From: Alloalcanivorax gelatiniphagus
GTDB lineage: Bacteria > Pseudomonadota > Gammaproteobacteria > Pseudomonadales > Alcanivoracaceae
Direction: 5' to 3'
DNA: 64,000 bases
Assembly: GCF_005938655.1 (NCBI RefSeq)
Contig: NZ_VCQT01000027.1
Span: 186,001-250,000, forward strand
Shown in pieces: positions 44,080 through 52,938 of this stretch. How positions within the stretch are numbered: the stretch's first letter is position 1; each line of letters starts with the position of its first letter. Position numbers and translations under genes: made by a program. The notes under the pieces are model-generated. The model ran no database searches, was not told where the DNA came from, and saw nothing but the letters and a program-made list of their open reading frames with translations.

Positions 44080-44450
44080 GCCAGCCCCGCTTCGATGCCC
44101 TGAAGATCGACGACCAGGCCCGGGTCACGCGCCGCTACAGCGACGAGGATATCCAGGAATGGTGCCGTCTGGCGGAGTTCGACGGTGACTGGGGCACGGT
44201 GCCCGAACCGCTGATCGCCGCTCTGTTCTCCTATTTGCTGGGCGAGCAACTGCCCGGCCATGGCACCAACTACCTGAAGCAGAGCATGCGCTTTCACGAC
44301 CAGGGCCGCCCCGGCGAAGCGCTTACCGCCAGCGTGGCGGTGAGCCGCCTGCGCGGCGACAAGGCGCTGGTCAATCTGCACACCCGCTGCGTCGGCGAGG
44401 ACGGCCGTCTGCTGTGCGACGGCGAGGCCCTGGTGCTGTTTCAATGCTGA
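44076..44450 (+). CDS. Second MaoC-like hotdog protein lacking the catalytic motif
   Basis: A 124-residue protein aligned with MaoC/PhaJ by YSDEDIQEWCRLAEFDGDWG and FSYLLGEQLPGHGTNYLKQS, then MRFHDQGRPGEALTASVAV. The hydratase signature (GDxNPxH) is not present: the corresponding stretch reads DGDWGTVPEP. It may be a non-catalytic partner of the preceding MaoC protein, forming a two-subunit hydratase (inference). Start chosen by CAGGAGG eight bases upstream. Confidence 0.7.
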   Translation: MSQPRFDALKIDDQARVTRRYSDEDIQEWCRLAEFDGDWGTVPEPLIAALFSYLLGEQLPGHGTNYLKQSMRFHDQGRPGEALTASVAVSRLRGDKALVNLHTRCVGEDGRLLCDGEALVLFQC

Positions 44451-45436
44451 CGCCCCCCGCTGCCTTCAAGGCCGACCGGCCGCACCCGGCCCTGGCCGAC
44501 TGGCTGGAACGGCTCAACCGGCTGGTGGCCGACCAGGCCGCCCGGGGCCTGGAAGCCACCCCGGTGACGGTGCGCGAGAGCATGGCGTCGATGACCGCCA
44601 GCCTGGTGACCCGGCCGGTGGAACTGCCGCTGGTGCGCGACCTGATGATCGCCACCGACGATTACCCGGTGCCGGCGCGCCTGTACGACCCGGCGCCGGA
44701 ACGGCCAAAGCCGGTGCTGCTGTTCTTCCATGGCGGCGGCCATATGGCCGGCGATATCCGCGTCTACGACCCCATCGCCCGGCGCCTGGCGGAGGCCAGC
44801 GGGCAGCTGGTGGTGGCGGTGGAATACCGGCTGGCGCCGGAATGCCCCTACCCGCTGGGGCTGCGGGACTGCCATGCGGCGGCCCGCCATCTGTGGCCGG
44901 CCCTGGAGCGTTGCGGCTGCCGGGTGCTCCCCCGGCTGAGCCTGGTGGGCGACTCCGGCGGCGGCGCCCTGGCGGCCACCGTCAGTGCCCTGGCCCAGGA
45001 CGACGCGGACCTGAACATCGACAAACAGGTGCTGATCTACCCGAGCCTGGATTACACCCTGGAGCACCCGTCCCTCACCGAGAACGGGCGCGGCTACCTG
45101 CTGGAAACCGCGCGCATCCGCTGGTACTTCGATCACTACTTCCAGGACGGCGGCGCGCCGGATGAGCAACGGCGCCGGGACGCCTCGCCGCTGCATATGC
45201 CGGTGAGCCCACGGCTACCGGCCACCCTGGTGCTCACCGCCGGCTTCTGCCCGCTCCGTGACGAGGGCGTGGCCTATGTGGAACGGCTCCAGGCCGCCGG
45301 CGTGGACGCCCGCCATCAACCGTTCCCGGACATGATTCATGCCTATCTGAATCTGGAGGACCTGGTGCCGGACGCCTGCGCGGAGAGCTATCGGGTAATC
45401 GGGGAATTCCTGAACCACCAAGCCACAGCCCCATAA
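44444..45436 (+). CDS. Alpha/beta hydrolase, hormone-sensitive lipase family
   Basis: A 330-residue esterase/lipase. HSL oxyanion motif LFFHGGGHMAGDIRVYDPIA, nucleophile serine in LSLVGDSGGGALAATVSALA, and catalytic His in HQPFPDMIHAYLNLEDLVPD. No signal peptide, so it acts in the cytoplasm. Overlaps the previous stop by 7 bp. As last gene of the acyl-CoA operon it could release the acid that the ligase activates (inference). A REPIN array begins right after its stop. Confidence 0.88.
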   Translation: MLTPPAAFKADRPHPALADWLERLNRLVADQAARGLEATPVTVRESMASMTASLVTRPVELPLVRDLMIATDDYPVPARLYDPAPERPKPVLLFFHGGGHMAGDIRVYDPIARRLAEASGQLVVAVEYRLAPECPYPLGLRDCHAAARHLWPALERCGCRVLPRLSLVGDSGGGALAATVSALAQDDADLNIDKQVLIYPSLDYTLEHPSLTENGRGYLLETARIRWYFDHYFQDGGAPDEQRRRDASPLHMPVSPRLPATLVLTAGFCPLRDEGVAYVERLQAAGVDARHQPFPDMIHAYLNLEDLVPDACAESYRVIGEFLNHQATAP

Positions 45437-45437
45437 T

Positions 45438-46002
45438 TGTAGGAGCGGCTTCAGCCGCGATGGCGTTTGGCGCCGCCGGTGATCGCGACTGAAGTCGCTC
45501 CTACGGGGGGCCTTTTGTAGGAGCGGCTTTAGCCGCGATGATGTTTGCCGCTGCCGGTGATCGCGACTGAAGTCGCTCCTACAGGGGCCTTTTGTAGGAG
45601 CGGCTTTAGCCGCGATGATGTTGGCGCTGTCGGTGATCGCGACTGAAGTCGCTCCTACGGGGGCCTTTTGTAGGAGCGGCTTTAGCCGCGATGGTGTTGG
45701 CGTTGTCGGTGATCGCGACTGAAGTCGCTCCTACGGGGGCCTTTTGTAGGAGCGGCTTTAGCCGCGATGATGTTTGCCGCTGCCGGTGATCGCGACTGAA
45801 GTCGCTCCTACGGGGGCCTTTTGTAGGAGCGGCTTTAGCCGCGATGGTGTTGGCGTTGTCGGTGATCGCGACTGAAGTCGCTCCTACGGGGGGCCTTTTG
45901 TAGGAGCGGCTTCAGCCGCGATGATGTTGGCGCTGTCGGTGATCGCGACTGAAGTCGCTCCTACAGGTCGCTCCTACAAGGGCCGGCTTTAGCCGCGATG
46001 GG
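45438..46002. repeat. REPIN tandem array 1 (seven units, about 77 bp each)
   Basis: Units start at 45438, 45516, 45593, 45669, 45745, 45822 and 45899. Each holds a B-flavour REP (GTAGGAGCGGCTTTAGCCGC), a linker of GATGATGTTGGCGTTGTCGG type, an inverted A-flavour REP (CGCGACTGAAGTCGCTCC plus TAC) and a short GGGGGCCTTT spacer. The last unit is rearranged: CTCCTACA is duplicated and a partial REP follows, overlapping the end of the next gene. No ORF of interest lies in it. Confidence 0.93.
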
Positions 46003-46861
46003 CTTCGTCGTCACCGCGCCAGAGCAGTTCATCAATGCCGTAGCAGGGCCCGGCCATCAGGTTCTGGGCCAGCATGAAACGGTCACGGGGGGTGTCGGCG
46101 GTCATCTCCGCCACCCGCAGGAACTCCAGCATCCAGGTGTCCCAGACGTTGACGAAGCGGGCGCGGATGTCCACATCGCCGCGCAGCATGTCCGCCTGCA
46201 GGGCGGTGACCGTGAGCGTGTCGTCCTGGCGGTCCACCTGATAGCCCTGATTGGGGTAGCCCACTTCCAGGCAGGCGAGGAAATTCTTGAGGCTGCGTTC
46301 GGAGGGTTGCCCCAGGGAAAAGGCCAGGGGCTGGTCGGGCACATCCTCAAGGATGGTCAGGATATGGGCGTCGGCGAGCCGTTCGCGCAGCCGCGTCCGG
46401 TTGTCCTGCTTGCGGTTGGCTTCCTGGCGGGTCTCGGCGTCACGGCGCGCCGCTTCCATGGCCTCGCGCACCCGCTGCCGCTCGGCCCGCTGGCGGGCCT
46501 GCTCCCGTTCGGCGGCGCGCTGGGCCTGCCAGGCCTGCTCCACCAGCCGGTCCATCTCCTGATCGAAACGGCGTGCCTCCCGGGCCTGCTCGATGCGAGC
46601 GGCGCAGGCCGGCAACCATTGTTCGCGCAGCCGCCGGCCACTGACCCGGCGCCCCTCGGCATGGGCCTCCGCCAGTTCGGCGCAGGCGCCGTCCTCGATG
46701 TCCAGGGTGCCCAGATCGGCAAGCGGCAGACCGGCCACCGTGGCCGGCACCGGTTCACGGCCCAACAACGAGGCACCGGACTCCATCAGGGAAGCACAGC
46801 CGGACAGCAACAGACTTCCCAAACCCAAGCTAAAAAGCCAAAACGGCGAGCGTCGTTTCAT
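45989..46861 (-). CDS. Coiled-coil lipoprotein of unknown function
   Basis: A 290-residue putative lipoprotein: signal with lipobox (FSLGLGSLLLSGCASLMESG, Cys the acylated residue). The middle (residues about 88-160) is a charged coiled coil rich in Arg, Glu, Ala and Gln (AAEREQARQRAERQRVREAM). The C-terminal 120 residues look globular (FLACLEVGYPNQGYQVDRQD; RARFVNVWDTWMLEFLRVA). Not recognised. The ATG at 46861 is used. Its stop TAA lies in a REP element of array 1. Confidence 0.7.
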   Translation of the reverse strand: MKRRSPFWLFSLGLGSLLLSGCASLMESGASLLGREPVPATVAGLPLADLGTLDIEDGACAELAEAHAEGRRVSGRRLREQWLPACAARIEQAREARRFDQEMDRLVEQAWQAQRAAEREQARQRAERQRVREAMEAARRDAETRQEANRKQDNRTRLRERLADAHILTILEDVPDQPLAFSLGQPSERSLKNFLACLEVGYPNQGYQVDRQDDTLTVTALQADMLRGDVDIRARFVNVWDTWMLEFLRVAEMTADTPRDRFMLAQNLMAGPCYGIDELLWRGDDEAHRG

Positions 46862-46930
46862 GAACAGCAACTTGACGACGGAAGGCGAAAAACAAGACGT
46901 GGAGCCGGCGCGCCGGCTTCACGTTCCCCG

Positions 46931-46992
46931 GTGTTCTACGAACACGGGCACCGGGTTTGGTTCCCCGCCCGCCGAAGTGGCGGAGCGGGGAA
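46931..46992. terminator. Tandem hairpins downstream of fumarase
   Basis: GTGTTC-TAC-GAACAC (46931-46945) and a larger stem TTCCCCGC+CCGCC / GGCGG+GCGGGGAA (46961-46992, one bulged base). Both lie in the 138-bp gap after the fumarase stop. They lack U-tracts and could protect the fumarase mRNA 3' end or aid Rho-dependent ends. Confidence 0.5.
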
Positions 46993-46999
46993 GGCGGGG

Positions 47000-48505
47000 T
47001 CAGGCGGATTCGGCGATTTTTTTCTTCCAGATTACCGGGCCGGTTTTGTGCACCGATTCACCGGTGGAATCCACCGCCACGGTCACCGGCATGTCCTCCA
47101 CCTCGAACTCGTAGATGGCTTCCATGCCCAGGTCCTCGAACGCGGCCACGCGGGATTTGCGGATCGCTTTGGACACCAGGTAGGCGGCGCCGCCCACGGC
47201 CATCAGGTAGACCGCCTTGTTGTCACGGATCGCCTCGATGGCGGTGTCGCCGCGCTCGGCCTTGCCGACCATGCCGATCAGGCCGGTCTTTTCCAGCATG
47301 GTGCGGGTGAACTTGTCCATGCGGGTGGCGGTGGTCGGGCCGGCCGGGCCCACCACTTCATCGCCCACCGGGTCCACCGGACCCACGTAGTAGATAAAGC
47401 GGTTGGTGAAGTCCACCGGCAGTTCCTCGCCCTTGGCGATCATGTCCACCATGCGCTTGTGGGCGGCGTCGCGGCCGGTGAGCAGCTTGCCGGAGAGCAG
47501 CAGGGTGTCGCCGGGCTGCCAGGTTTGCACCTCTTCCGGGGTCACCGTGTCCAGGTTGACGCGCTTGGCGCCCTCGTCGTTGCCCCAGGCAATGTCCGGC
47601 CATTCTTCCAGGTCCGGCGCTTTCAGATCCGCCGGGCCGGTGCCGTCCAGCACGAAGTGGGCGTGACGGGTGGCGGCGCAGTTGGGAATGATCGCCACCG
47701 GCTTGTTGGCCGCGTGGGTGGGGTAATCCGCCACCTTCACGTCCAGCACCGTGGTCAGACCGCCCAGGCCCTGGGCGCCGATGCCCAGCGCGTTGACCTT
47801 CTCGAACAGTTCCAGGCGCAGTTCCTCGGAACGGGTTTGCGGGCCGCGGGCCTGCAGCTCGTGGATGTCGATGGGGTCCATCAACGATTCCTTGGCCAGC
47901 AGCATGGCCTTCTCGGCGGTGCCGCCGATGCCGATGCCGAGCATGCCGGGCGGGCACCAGCCGGCGCCCATCTTCGGCACCTGCTCGAGCACCCAGTCGA
48001 CCACGGAGTCGGACGGGTTGAGCATGGCGAACTTGGATTTCGCCTCGGAGCCGCCGCCCTTGGCCGCCACATCGATTTCCAGGGTGTCGCCGGGCACGAT
48101 GGAGTAGTTGATCACCGCCGGTGTGTTGTCCTTGGTGTTGGCGCGCTTGCCGTCCGGGTCCGCCAGCACCGAGGCGCGCAGCACGTTGTCCGGGTGGTTG
48201 TAGGCCCGGCGCACGCCCTCGTTGATCATGTCATCCAGGCTCATGTCGCCTTCAAAGGTCACGTTCATACCGACCTTGGCGAACACGGTCACGATGCCGG
48301 TGTCCTGACAGATCGGCCGGTGGCCCATGGCGGACATGCGGGAGTTCACCAGAATCTGCGCCATGGCGTCCTTGGCCGCTTTGCTCTCTTCCCGCTCGTA
48401 GGCTTCCTTGACGCCACGAATGAAATCCACCGGGTGGTAGTAAGAGATGTACTGCAGGGCATCGGCGACGCTCTGAATCAGATCGTCCTGGCGGATCACC
48501 GTCAT
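47000..48505 (-). CDS. fumA: Class I iron-sulfur fumarate hydratase (FumA/FumB type)
   Basis: A 501-residue single-chain class I fumarase that hydrates fumarate to malate in the TCA cycle. Candidate cluster cysteines are C66 (GHRPICQDTGIVTVFAKVG), that in MGAGWCPPGMLGIGIGGTAE and that in PNCAATRHAHFVLDGTG. ATG 48505 has AGGAGT eight bases upstream; the frame extends 97 codons further, which is not coding. It stands alone, divergent from the GlyGly-CTERM gene. Confidence 0.92.
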   Translation of the reverse strand: MTVIRQDDLIQSVADALQYISYYHPVDFIRGVKEAYEREESKAAKDAMAQILVNSRMSAMGHRPICQDTGIVTVFAKVGMNVTFEGDMSLDDMINEGVRRAYNHPDNVLRASVLADPDGKRANTKDNTPAVINYSIVPGDTLEIDVAAKGGGSEAKSKFAMLNPSDSVVDWVLEQVPKMGAGWCPPGMLGIGIGGTAEKAMLLAKESLMDPIDIHELQARGPQTRSEELRLELFEKVNALGIGAQGLGGLTTVLDVKVADYPTHAANKPVAIIPNCAATRHAHFVLDGTGPADLKAPDLEEWPDIAWGNDEGAKRVNLDTVTPEEVQTWQPGDTLLLSGKLLTGRDAAHKRMVDMIAKGEELPVDFTNRFIYYVGPVDPVGDEVVGPAGPTTATRMDKFTRTMLEKTGLIGMVGKAERGDTAIEAIRDNKAVYLMAVGGAAYLVSKAIRKSRVAAFEDLGMEAIYEFEVEDMPVTVAVDSTGESVHKTGPVIWKKKIAESA

Positions 48506-48714
48506 GGGGCACTCCTGACTGCTGGGATTCGGGGCGCGCATTATACGTCGCCAGCGGGAAGCGGGCGACCCCGGCGGCCGCCCTGCCCGGCCCGAGGCGA
48601 TATGCGAATGGTGAATGTGCAAAAAGGTGCTATATTGCCCTGTGGATCGGCGGTGGAAGATCGCGAAAAAACAGCCCCCGGACACTTCTTTTACTCTTTT
48701 GGGGGAACAATCCG

Positions 48715-50097
48715 ATGTCTTCAACTGCTTTCCAACGCACGCCGTTGGCAATGGCGGTCTGTGCCGCCCTGTTTCACGCTCCCGCCCACGCCGCACCGGA
48801 ACCGGTGGACGATCCCGCGCCCGGCAGCGTGCTCACCCTCTACACCGCCGCCGCCGACCAGGGCCTGCAGAACTTCGACGTGGCCGCCCTGCCCGACGGC
48901 CGCTTTGCGGTGGCCTGGCTGGAACGGAACGAGGGCAACGTCAACGAAACCATCAAGCTGGCGCGGTTCGACAGCGACGGCGCGCGGATCGGCGATACGG
49001 TGACGGTGTTCAGCGATGTCTCCAGCTCGATCAGCCTGAGCAATCCGGTGATGGCCGCCGACGGCGATGGCGATCTGGTGCTGGCCTGGGAAGCGGACGT
49101 TAGCGGCAACGATTGCACCGACACCGTGGCTTTTATGCTGCTCCCCAGCGAGGGCATGCCCGGCATCATGCAATGGGCCCCCGAGACTTCCGGCCAGCAC
49201 TGCGATGTGGCGCTGGCGATGAACCAGGACGGCGCCTTCGTCCTCGGCTGGACCCTGGAAGACCCGGACAATGTGAGCCAGCGTTTCCAGTACCAGACCC
49301 GCCGGTTCAATGCCGACGGCTCGGCGATGGCCTACTCCGAAAACCTTGCCCCGGCCGGCAACGCCGTGTCACCCATGGCGCTGGCCATGCACGGCGACAC
49401 CTGGCTGGCGGCCTGGAGTACCTACGACAATGGCCTGGTTCTGAAGGCGCAGCGTTTCAACATCAATGGCACCGCCCTGGACCAGGCCCCCTTCCGCCTG
49501 GACGACGGCAGCCAGGAGGGCACCTCCCTCAGTCAGGTGTACCCTACCCTGATGGCGGATGAGGACGGCGGCTTCGTGGGCGTGTGGCATCAAATGGAAG
49601 CCGTTGGCGGCCAGCCGGTAACCTCCGTTCAAAGCCAGCGCCGGCGGGCCGACGGCACCGCCGGCGCCGGCTTCCTGATCGCCAACGATACCGAAATATC
49701 GATGCCGATCCCGCCGCTGGGGCTGGCCCTGTACGGTGACCAGTTGCTCACCACCTGGAGCGACTTGCGGCAAGCGCCGCCGGTCAGTCTGGCGGCCGGC
49801 GTGGACGGCGACGCCTCCGTCGGTGATCCGGTAGCCATCGTTAGTGGCGATGAGGATACGATCGATTACTCCCTGGCCACCCGGGTGGTGGTCACGGACA
49901 CCGTGGCGGCGCTGGTGTGGTTCCAGCAGCAGGACGGCGAGTCCTATGAGATCAAGGCGCTGGTCCAGCCCCTGCCGGAAACCCCTGACCCGGAGCCCGC
50001 CCCGGAGCAGGACAACGACGATAACGGCGGCGCCACCGGCCTGCTCACCCTGCTCGGGCTGGGCCTGCTGGGCCTGCGCCGCCGCGTCCGCCGCTAG
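48715..50097 (+). CDS. Exported protein with C-terminal GlyGly-CTERM sorting signal
   Basis: A 460-residue protein. Signal peptide MSSTAFQRTPLAMAVCAALF (cleavage near AHA-APE). A long beta-rich body (repeats such as FDVAALPDGRFAVAWLERNE and ALAMNQDGAFVLGWTLEDPD) suggests a propeller-like fold. The last 28 residues show a Glu/Asn linker, Gly-Gly, a hydrophobic helix (GGATGLLTLLGLGLLGLRR) and an Arg-rich tail. This is the layout of GlyGly-CTERM, which rhombosortase cleaves to place proteins on the outer surface. No rhombosortase gene is in the window. Confidence 0.8.
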   Translation: MSSTAFQRTPLAMAVCAALFHAPAHAAPEPVDDPAPGSVLTLYTAAADQGLQNFDVAALPDGRFAVAWLERNEGNVNETIKLARFDSDGARIGDTVTVFSDVSSSISLSNPVMAADGDGDLVLAWEADVSGNDCTDTVAFMLLPSEGMPGIMQWAPETSGQHCDVALAMNQDGAFVLGWTLEDPDNVSQRFQYQTRRFNADGSAMAYSENLAPAGNAVSPMALAMHGDTWLAAWSTYDNGLVLKAQRFNINGTALDQAPFRLDDGSQEGTSLSQVYPTLMADEDGGFVGVWHQMEAVGGQPVTSVQSQRRRADGTAGAGFLIANDTEISMPIPPLGLALYGDQLLTTWSDLRQAPPVSLAAGVDGDASVGDPVAIVSGDEDTIDYSLATRVVVTDTVAALVWFQQQDGESYEIKALVQPLPETPDPEPAPEQDNDDNGGATGLLTLLGLGLLGLRRRVRR

Positions 50098-50226
50098 TCG
50101 CACCCGCCCCGCCGCTCCATGACGCCGCCCGATGGGGGCGGGGCTATCGCCGACGATAACCGCCTCTGACGCGGCGCTGGCACGGTCGCCCGGCAGCGGT
50201 CAGAATCCTGTTCTGGCGAATCGCGG

Positions 50227-51552
50227 ATGCAACAGAGAGCAACGGGGAACGGCGTGGGCGGCAACGACGGCAAACTCAGTCTGGCGGCGGTCACCGCCAT
50301 CGGCATCGGCGGCATGATCGGTGGCGGCATCTTCGCGGTGCTCGGCCTGGCCATCGCCACCGCCGGCCACGCGGTGGCCCTGACCCTGGCCGGCGGCGGC
50401 GTGATCGCGCTGCTCACCGGTCTTTCCTACGCCCACCTGGGGCTGGCCTACCGGGACGACGGCGGCAGCTTCACCTACATCGAAAAATCGTTCGCCTCCC
50501 CCACCCTGGCCGGCTTCGCCGGCTGGCTGCTGGTGGCCGGCTACGTGGGTACCCTGGCGCTGTATGCCAGCGCCTTCGGCGACTACGGCGCCAGCCTGCT
50601 CACCGGCTTGAGTAACAGCGCGGCGGTGGCTCCGTTGCTGGCCTGCGTGGTGCTGCTGCTGTTTCTCGGCATCAACCTTACCGGCGCCAAACTGTCCGGC
50701 GGCGTGGAGCTGACCGTGGTGGCCATCAAACTGGCGATCCTGACGCTGTTCGCGGTGGTCGGTTTCACCACCGTGCAGCCGGACCACTTCACGCCGGTGT
50801 TTGACCGTGGCCTGGTCACGCCCCTGGCGGCCATGGCGCTGATCTTCGTGGCCTACGAAGGCTTCGAGCTGATCCCCAACGCGGTGGACGAAATGCGCGA
50901 CCCGGAGCGCAATCTGAAACGGGCCCTGGTAATCGCCATCCTGATCACCACCGTCCTGTACGTGGTGGTGGCCCTGGTGGCCCAGGGCAATCTCTCCGCC
51001 GCGCAAATTCAGCAAGACCAGGAATACGTACTGGCGGTGGCGGCGCGCCCCACCCTGGGACAGACCGGCTTCGTGCTGATCGGTCTGGCGGCGCTGCTGT
51101 CCACCGCCTCGGCGATCAACGCCACCCTGTTCGGCGCCGCCCGGCTGGCCATGGTGATGGCCCGGGAGCACGCCCTGCCGCCGGTGTTCTCCCTGCGCGA
51201 ACGGACCCGGCCGGTGCCCTGGGTGTCGCTGCTGGTGCTTACCGGCCTGGCCATGCTGTTCACCCTGGGCGCCCCCCTGGCGGTGATCTCCACCTTCGCC
51301 AGCGCCACCTTCCTGATTATTTTCACGGCGGTGAACCTGGCGGCGCTCAAACAGCACCGGCGCATCGGCCTGAACCGCTGGCTGCCCCTGGCCGGGGCCC
51401 TGCTGGCGGCGGTCAGCCTGGTGATCCTGCTGGTGCACACCGGGCGGAACGACCCGCAGGGCCTAGCCTGGCTGGGCGGGTTCTATCTGGCGGCGGCGGT
51501 GCTGGAGGCGTTGCTGGTGGCCCGGCGTGGGCGGCGAAGCTATCGCGACTGA
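50227..51552 (+). CDS. APC-family amino-acid permease
   Basis: A 441-residue transporter with about 12 membrane segments. N-terminal signature AVTAIGIGGMIGGGIFAVLG is the APC substrate site; RDDGGSFTYIEKSFASPTLA and VAYEGFELIPNAVDEMRDPE follow. The substrate is unknown. The final residues (SYRD) and TGA stop lie in the first REP of array 2. Preceded by a small divergent gap and not obviously in an operon. Confidence 0.87.
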   Translation: MQQRATGNGVGGNDGKLSLAAVTAIGIGGMIGGGIFAVLGLAIATAGHAVALTLAGGGVIALLTGLSYAHLGLAYRDDGGSFTYIEKSFASPTLAGFAGWLLVAGYVGTLALYASAFGDYGASLLTGLSNSAAVAPLLACVVLLLFLGINLTGAKLSGGVELTVVAIKLAILTLFAVVGFTTVQPDHFTPVFDRGLVTPLAAMALIFVAYEGFELIPNAVDEMRDPERNLKRALVIAILITTVLYVVVALVAQGNLSAAQIQQDQEYVLAVAARPTLGQTGFVLIGLAALLSTASAINATLFGAARLAMVMAREHALPPVFSLRERTRPVPWVSLLVLTGLAMLFTLGAPLAVISTFASATFLIIFTAVNLAALKQHRRIGLNRWLPLAGALLAAVSLVILLVHTGRNDPQGLAWLGGFYLAAAVLEALLVARRGRRSYRD

Positions 51553-52062
51553 AGTCGCTCCTACAGGTGCCTTTTTGTAGGAGCGGCTTCAGCCGCGATG
51601 ACGTTGGCGTTGCCGGTGATCGCGACTGAAGTCGCTCCTACGGGCGCCTTGGTGTAGGAGCGGCTTCAGCCGCGATGACGTTGGCGTTGTCGGTGATCGC
51701 GACTGAAGTCGCTCCTACGGGTGCCTGTTGTAGGAGCGGCTTTAGCCGCGATGACGTTGGCGTTGTCGCTGATCGCGACTGAAGTCGCTCCTACGGGTGC
51801 CTTGTCGTAGGAGCGGCTTTAGCCGCGATGATGTTGGCGTTGCCGATAATCGCGACTGAAGTCGCTCCTACAGTCGCCTTGGTGTAGGAGCGGCTTCAGC
51901 CGCGATGACGTTGGCGTTGTCGGTGATCGCGACTGAAGTCGCTCCTACAGTCGCCCTGTTGTAGGAGCGGCTTTAGCCGCGATGATGTTGGCGTTGTCGG
52001 TGATCGCGACTGAAGTCGCTCCTACGGGTGCCTTGTTGTAGGAGCGGCTTCAGCCGCGATCA
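51541..52062. repeat. REPIN tandem array 2 (seven units, about 77 bp each)
   Basis: B-flavour REPs start at 51576, 51653, 51729, 51806, 51883, 51960 and 52037; A-flavour inverted copies lie between. The linker (GATGACGTTGGCGTTGTCGG) is nearly that of array 1. The array begins inside the permease stop region and ends at the hydrolase stop codon. Confidence 0.93.
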
Positions 52063-52938
52063 GACCAGACACTCACCGCGCTTGAGGTGGGCGATCAGCA
52101 GCTCGGCCACCGCCTCCGGGCGTTCCAGGTGCAGGAAATGACCGGCGTCCTCCAGACGCTCCACGTACAGGCCGGCGGGGAAGTCGTCGTTGTTAATGCA
52201 GTGATCCAGCAGTTTCGGGCTCATGCAGCCGTCGTTCTCGCCCATCAGCACCTGCGTCGGCACCCGCACGTCCAGGGCCAGCCACTCCTGCACCTGGCGC
52301 TGTTCCTTGCGCCACAGCCGGATCAGATGACGGTACCAGCCGAGGGCGGCGCCCAGCACGCCGGGCTCGCCCAGGGTGTGCCGGGCATTGTCCAGGTAAA
52401 GCCCCGGGTCCCAGTCCGGCGACCAGCGGTGCCAGAGCGAGTCCACGCCGCTCAGGTTGTCCCGCTTGAGCCAGGCCTCCGGGGCCACCGGCAGCTGGAA
52501 GAACTGCATGTAGCCACTCAGTTTGATCTGCTCCGGCACCTTGAGCAGAGCCTTGGGCAGTCGCTTGAGCGGCGGGATCGCCAGGGCACTGAAGGTGCAG
52601 AAGGATTCCGGGTAGCGCGCGCAGGCCAGGTAGCCCACGGCGGCGCCCCAGTCGTGGCCGATCAGGTGCACCCGGCCGCCCAGCTGGTTGGCGAACACCA
52701 GCAGGTCGTCCACCGCCGCGTGCAGGGAATAATCGCCGCTGCCCGGCTGGCAGGACGGCGCGTAGCCGCGCAACGCCGGGGCCACGCAGGTGTAGCCGGC
52801 GTCCGCCAGCAGCTTCATCTGCACCGCCCAGTTCTCGTGGGTGTCCGGAAAACCGTGCAGCAGAATCACCGGCTCGCCGTCGCCGGTGAGCAGCGCCGGA
52901 AAGCGCAGGTGTCCGTTGACCAGTTCCACCTCTTTCAT
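52060..52938 (-). CDS. Alpha/beta hydrolase, epoxide-hydrolase-like
   Basis: A 292-residue alpha/beta hydrolase. Oxyanion motif [15 protein letters not shown], nucleophile in [20 protein letters not shown] (Asp in GHDWG, as in epoxide hydrolases and haloalkane dehalogenases, not Ser) and His in [20 protein letters not shown]. Haloalkane dehalogenase cannot be excluded. ATG overlaps the acylphosphatase stop by 4 bp, so it belongs to the yihY-acyP unit. Confidence 0.83.
   Translation of the reverse strand: MKEVELVNGHLRFPALLTGDGEPVILLHGFPDTHENWAVQMKLLADAGYTCVAPALRGYAPSCQPGSGDYSLHAAVDDLLVFANQLGGRVHLIGHDWGAAVGYLACARYPESFCTFSALAIPPLKRLPKALLKVPEQIKLSGYMQFFQLPVAPEAWLKRDNLSGVDSLWHRWSPDWDPGLYLDNARHTLGEPGVLGAALGWYRHLIRLWRKEQRQVQEWLALDVRVPTQVLMGENDGCMSPKLLDHCINNDDFPAGLYVERLEDAGHFLHLERPEAVAELLIAHLKRGECLV

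Noticed and set aside
45438-46002. CRISPR array interpretation of the tandem repeats
   Set aside because: Units contain internal dyads, spacers are near-identical to each other, no cas genes are present, and the same REP occurs singly across the window.
45998-49003. Plus-strand ORF of 1001 codons
   Set aside because: It spans the lipoprotein and fumarase genes antisense and the gap; low-complexity shadow of high-GC codon use.
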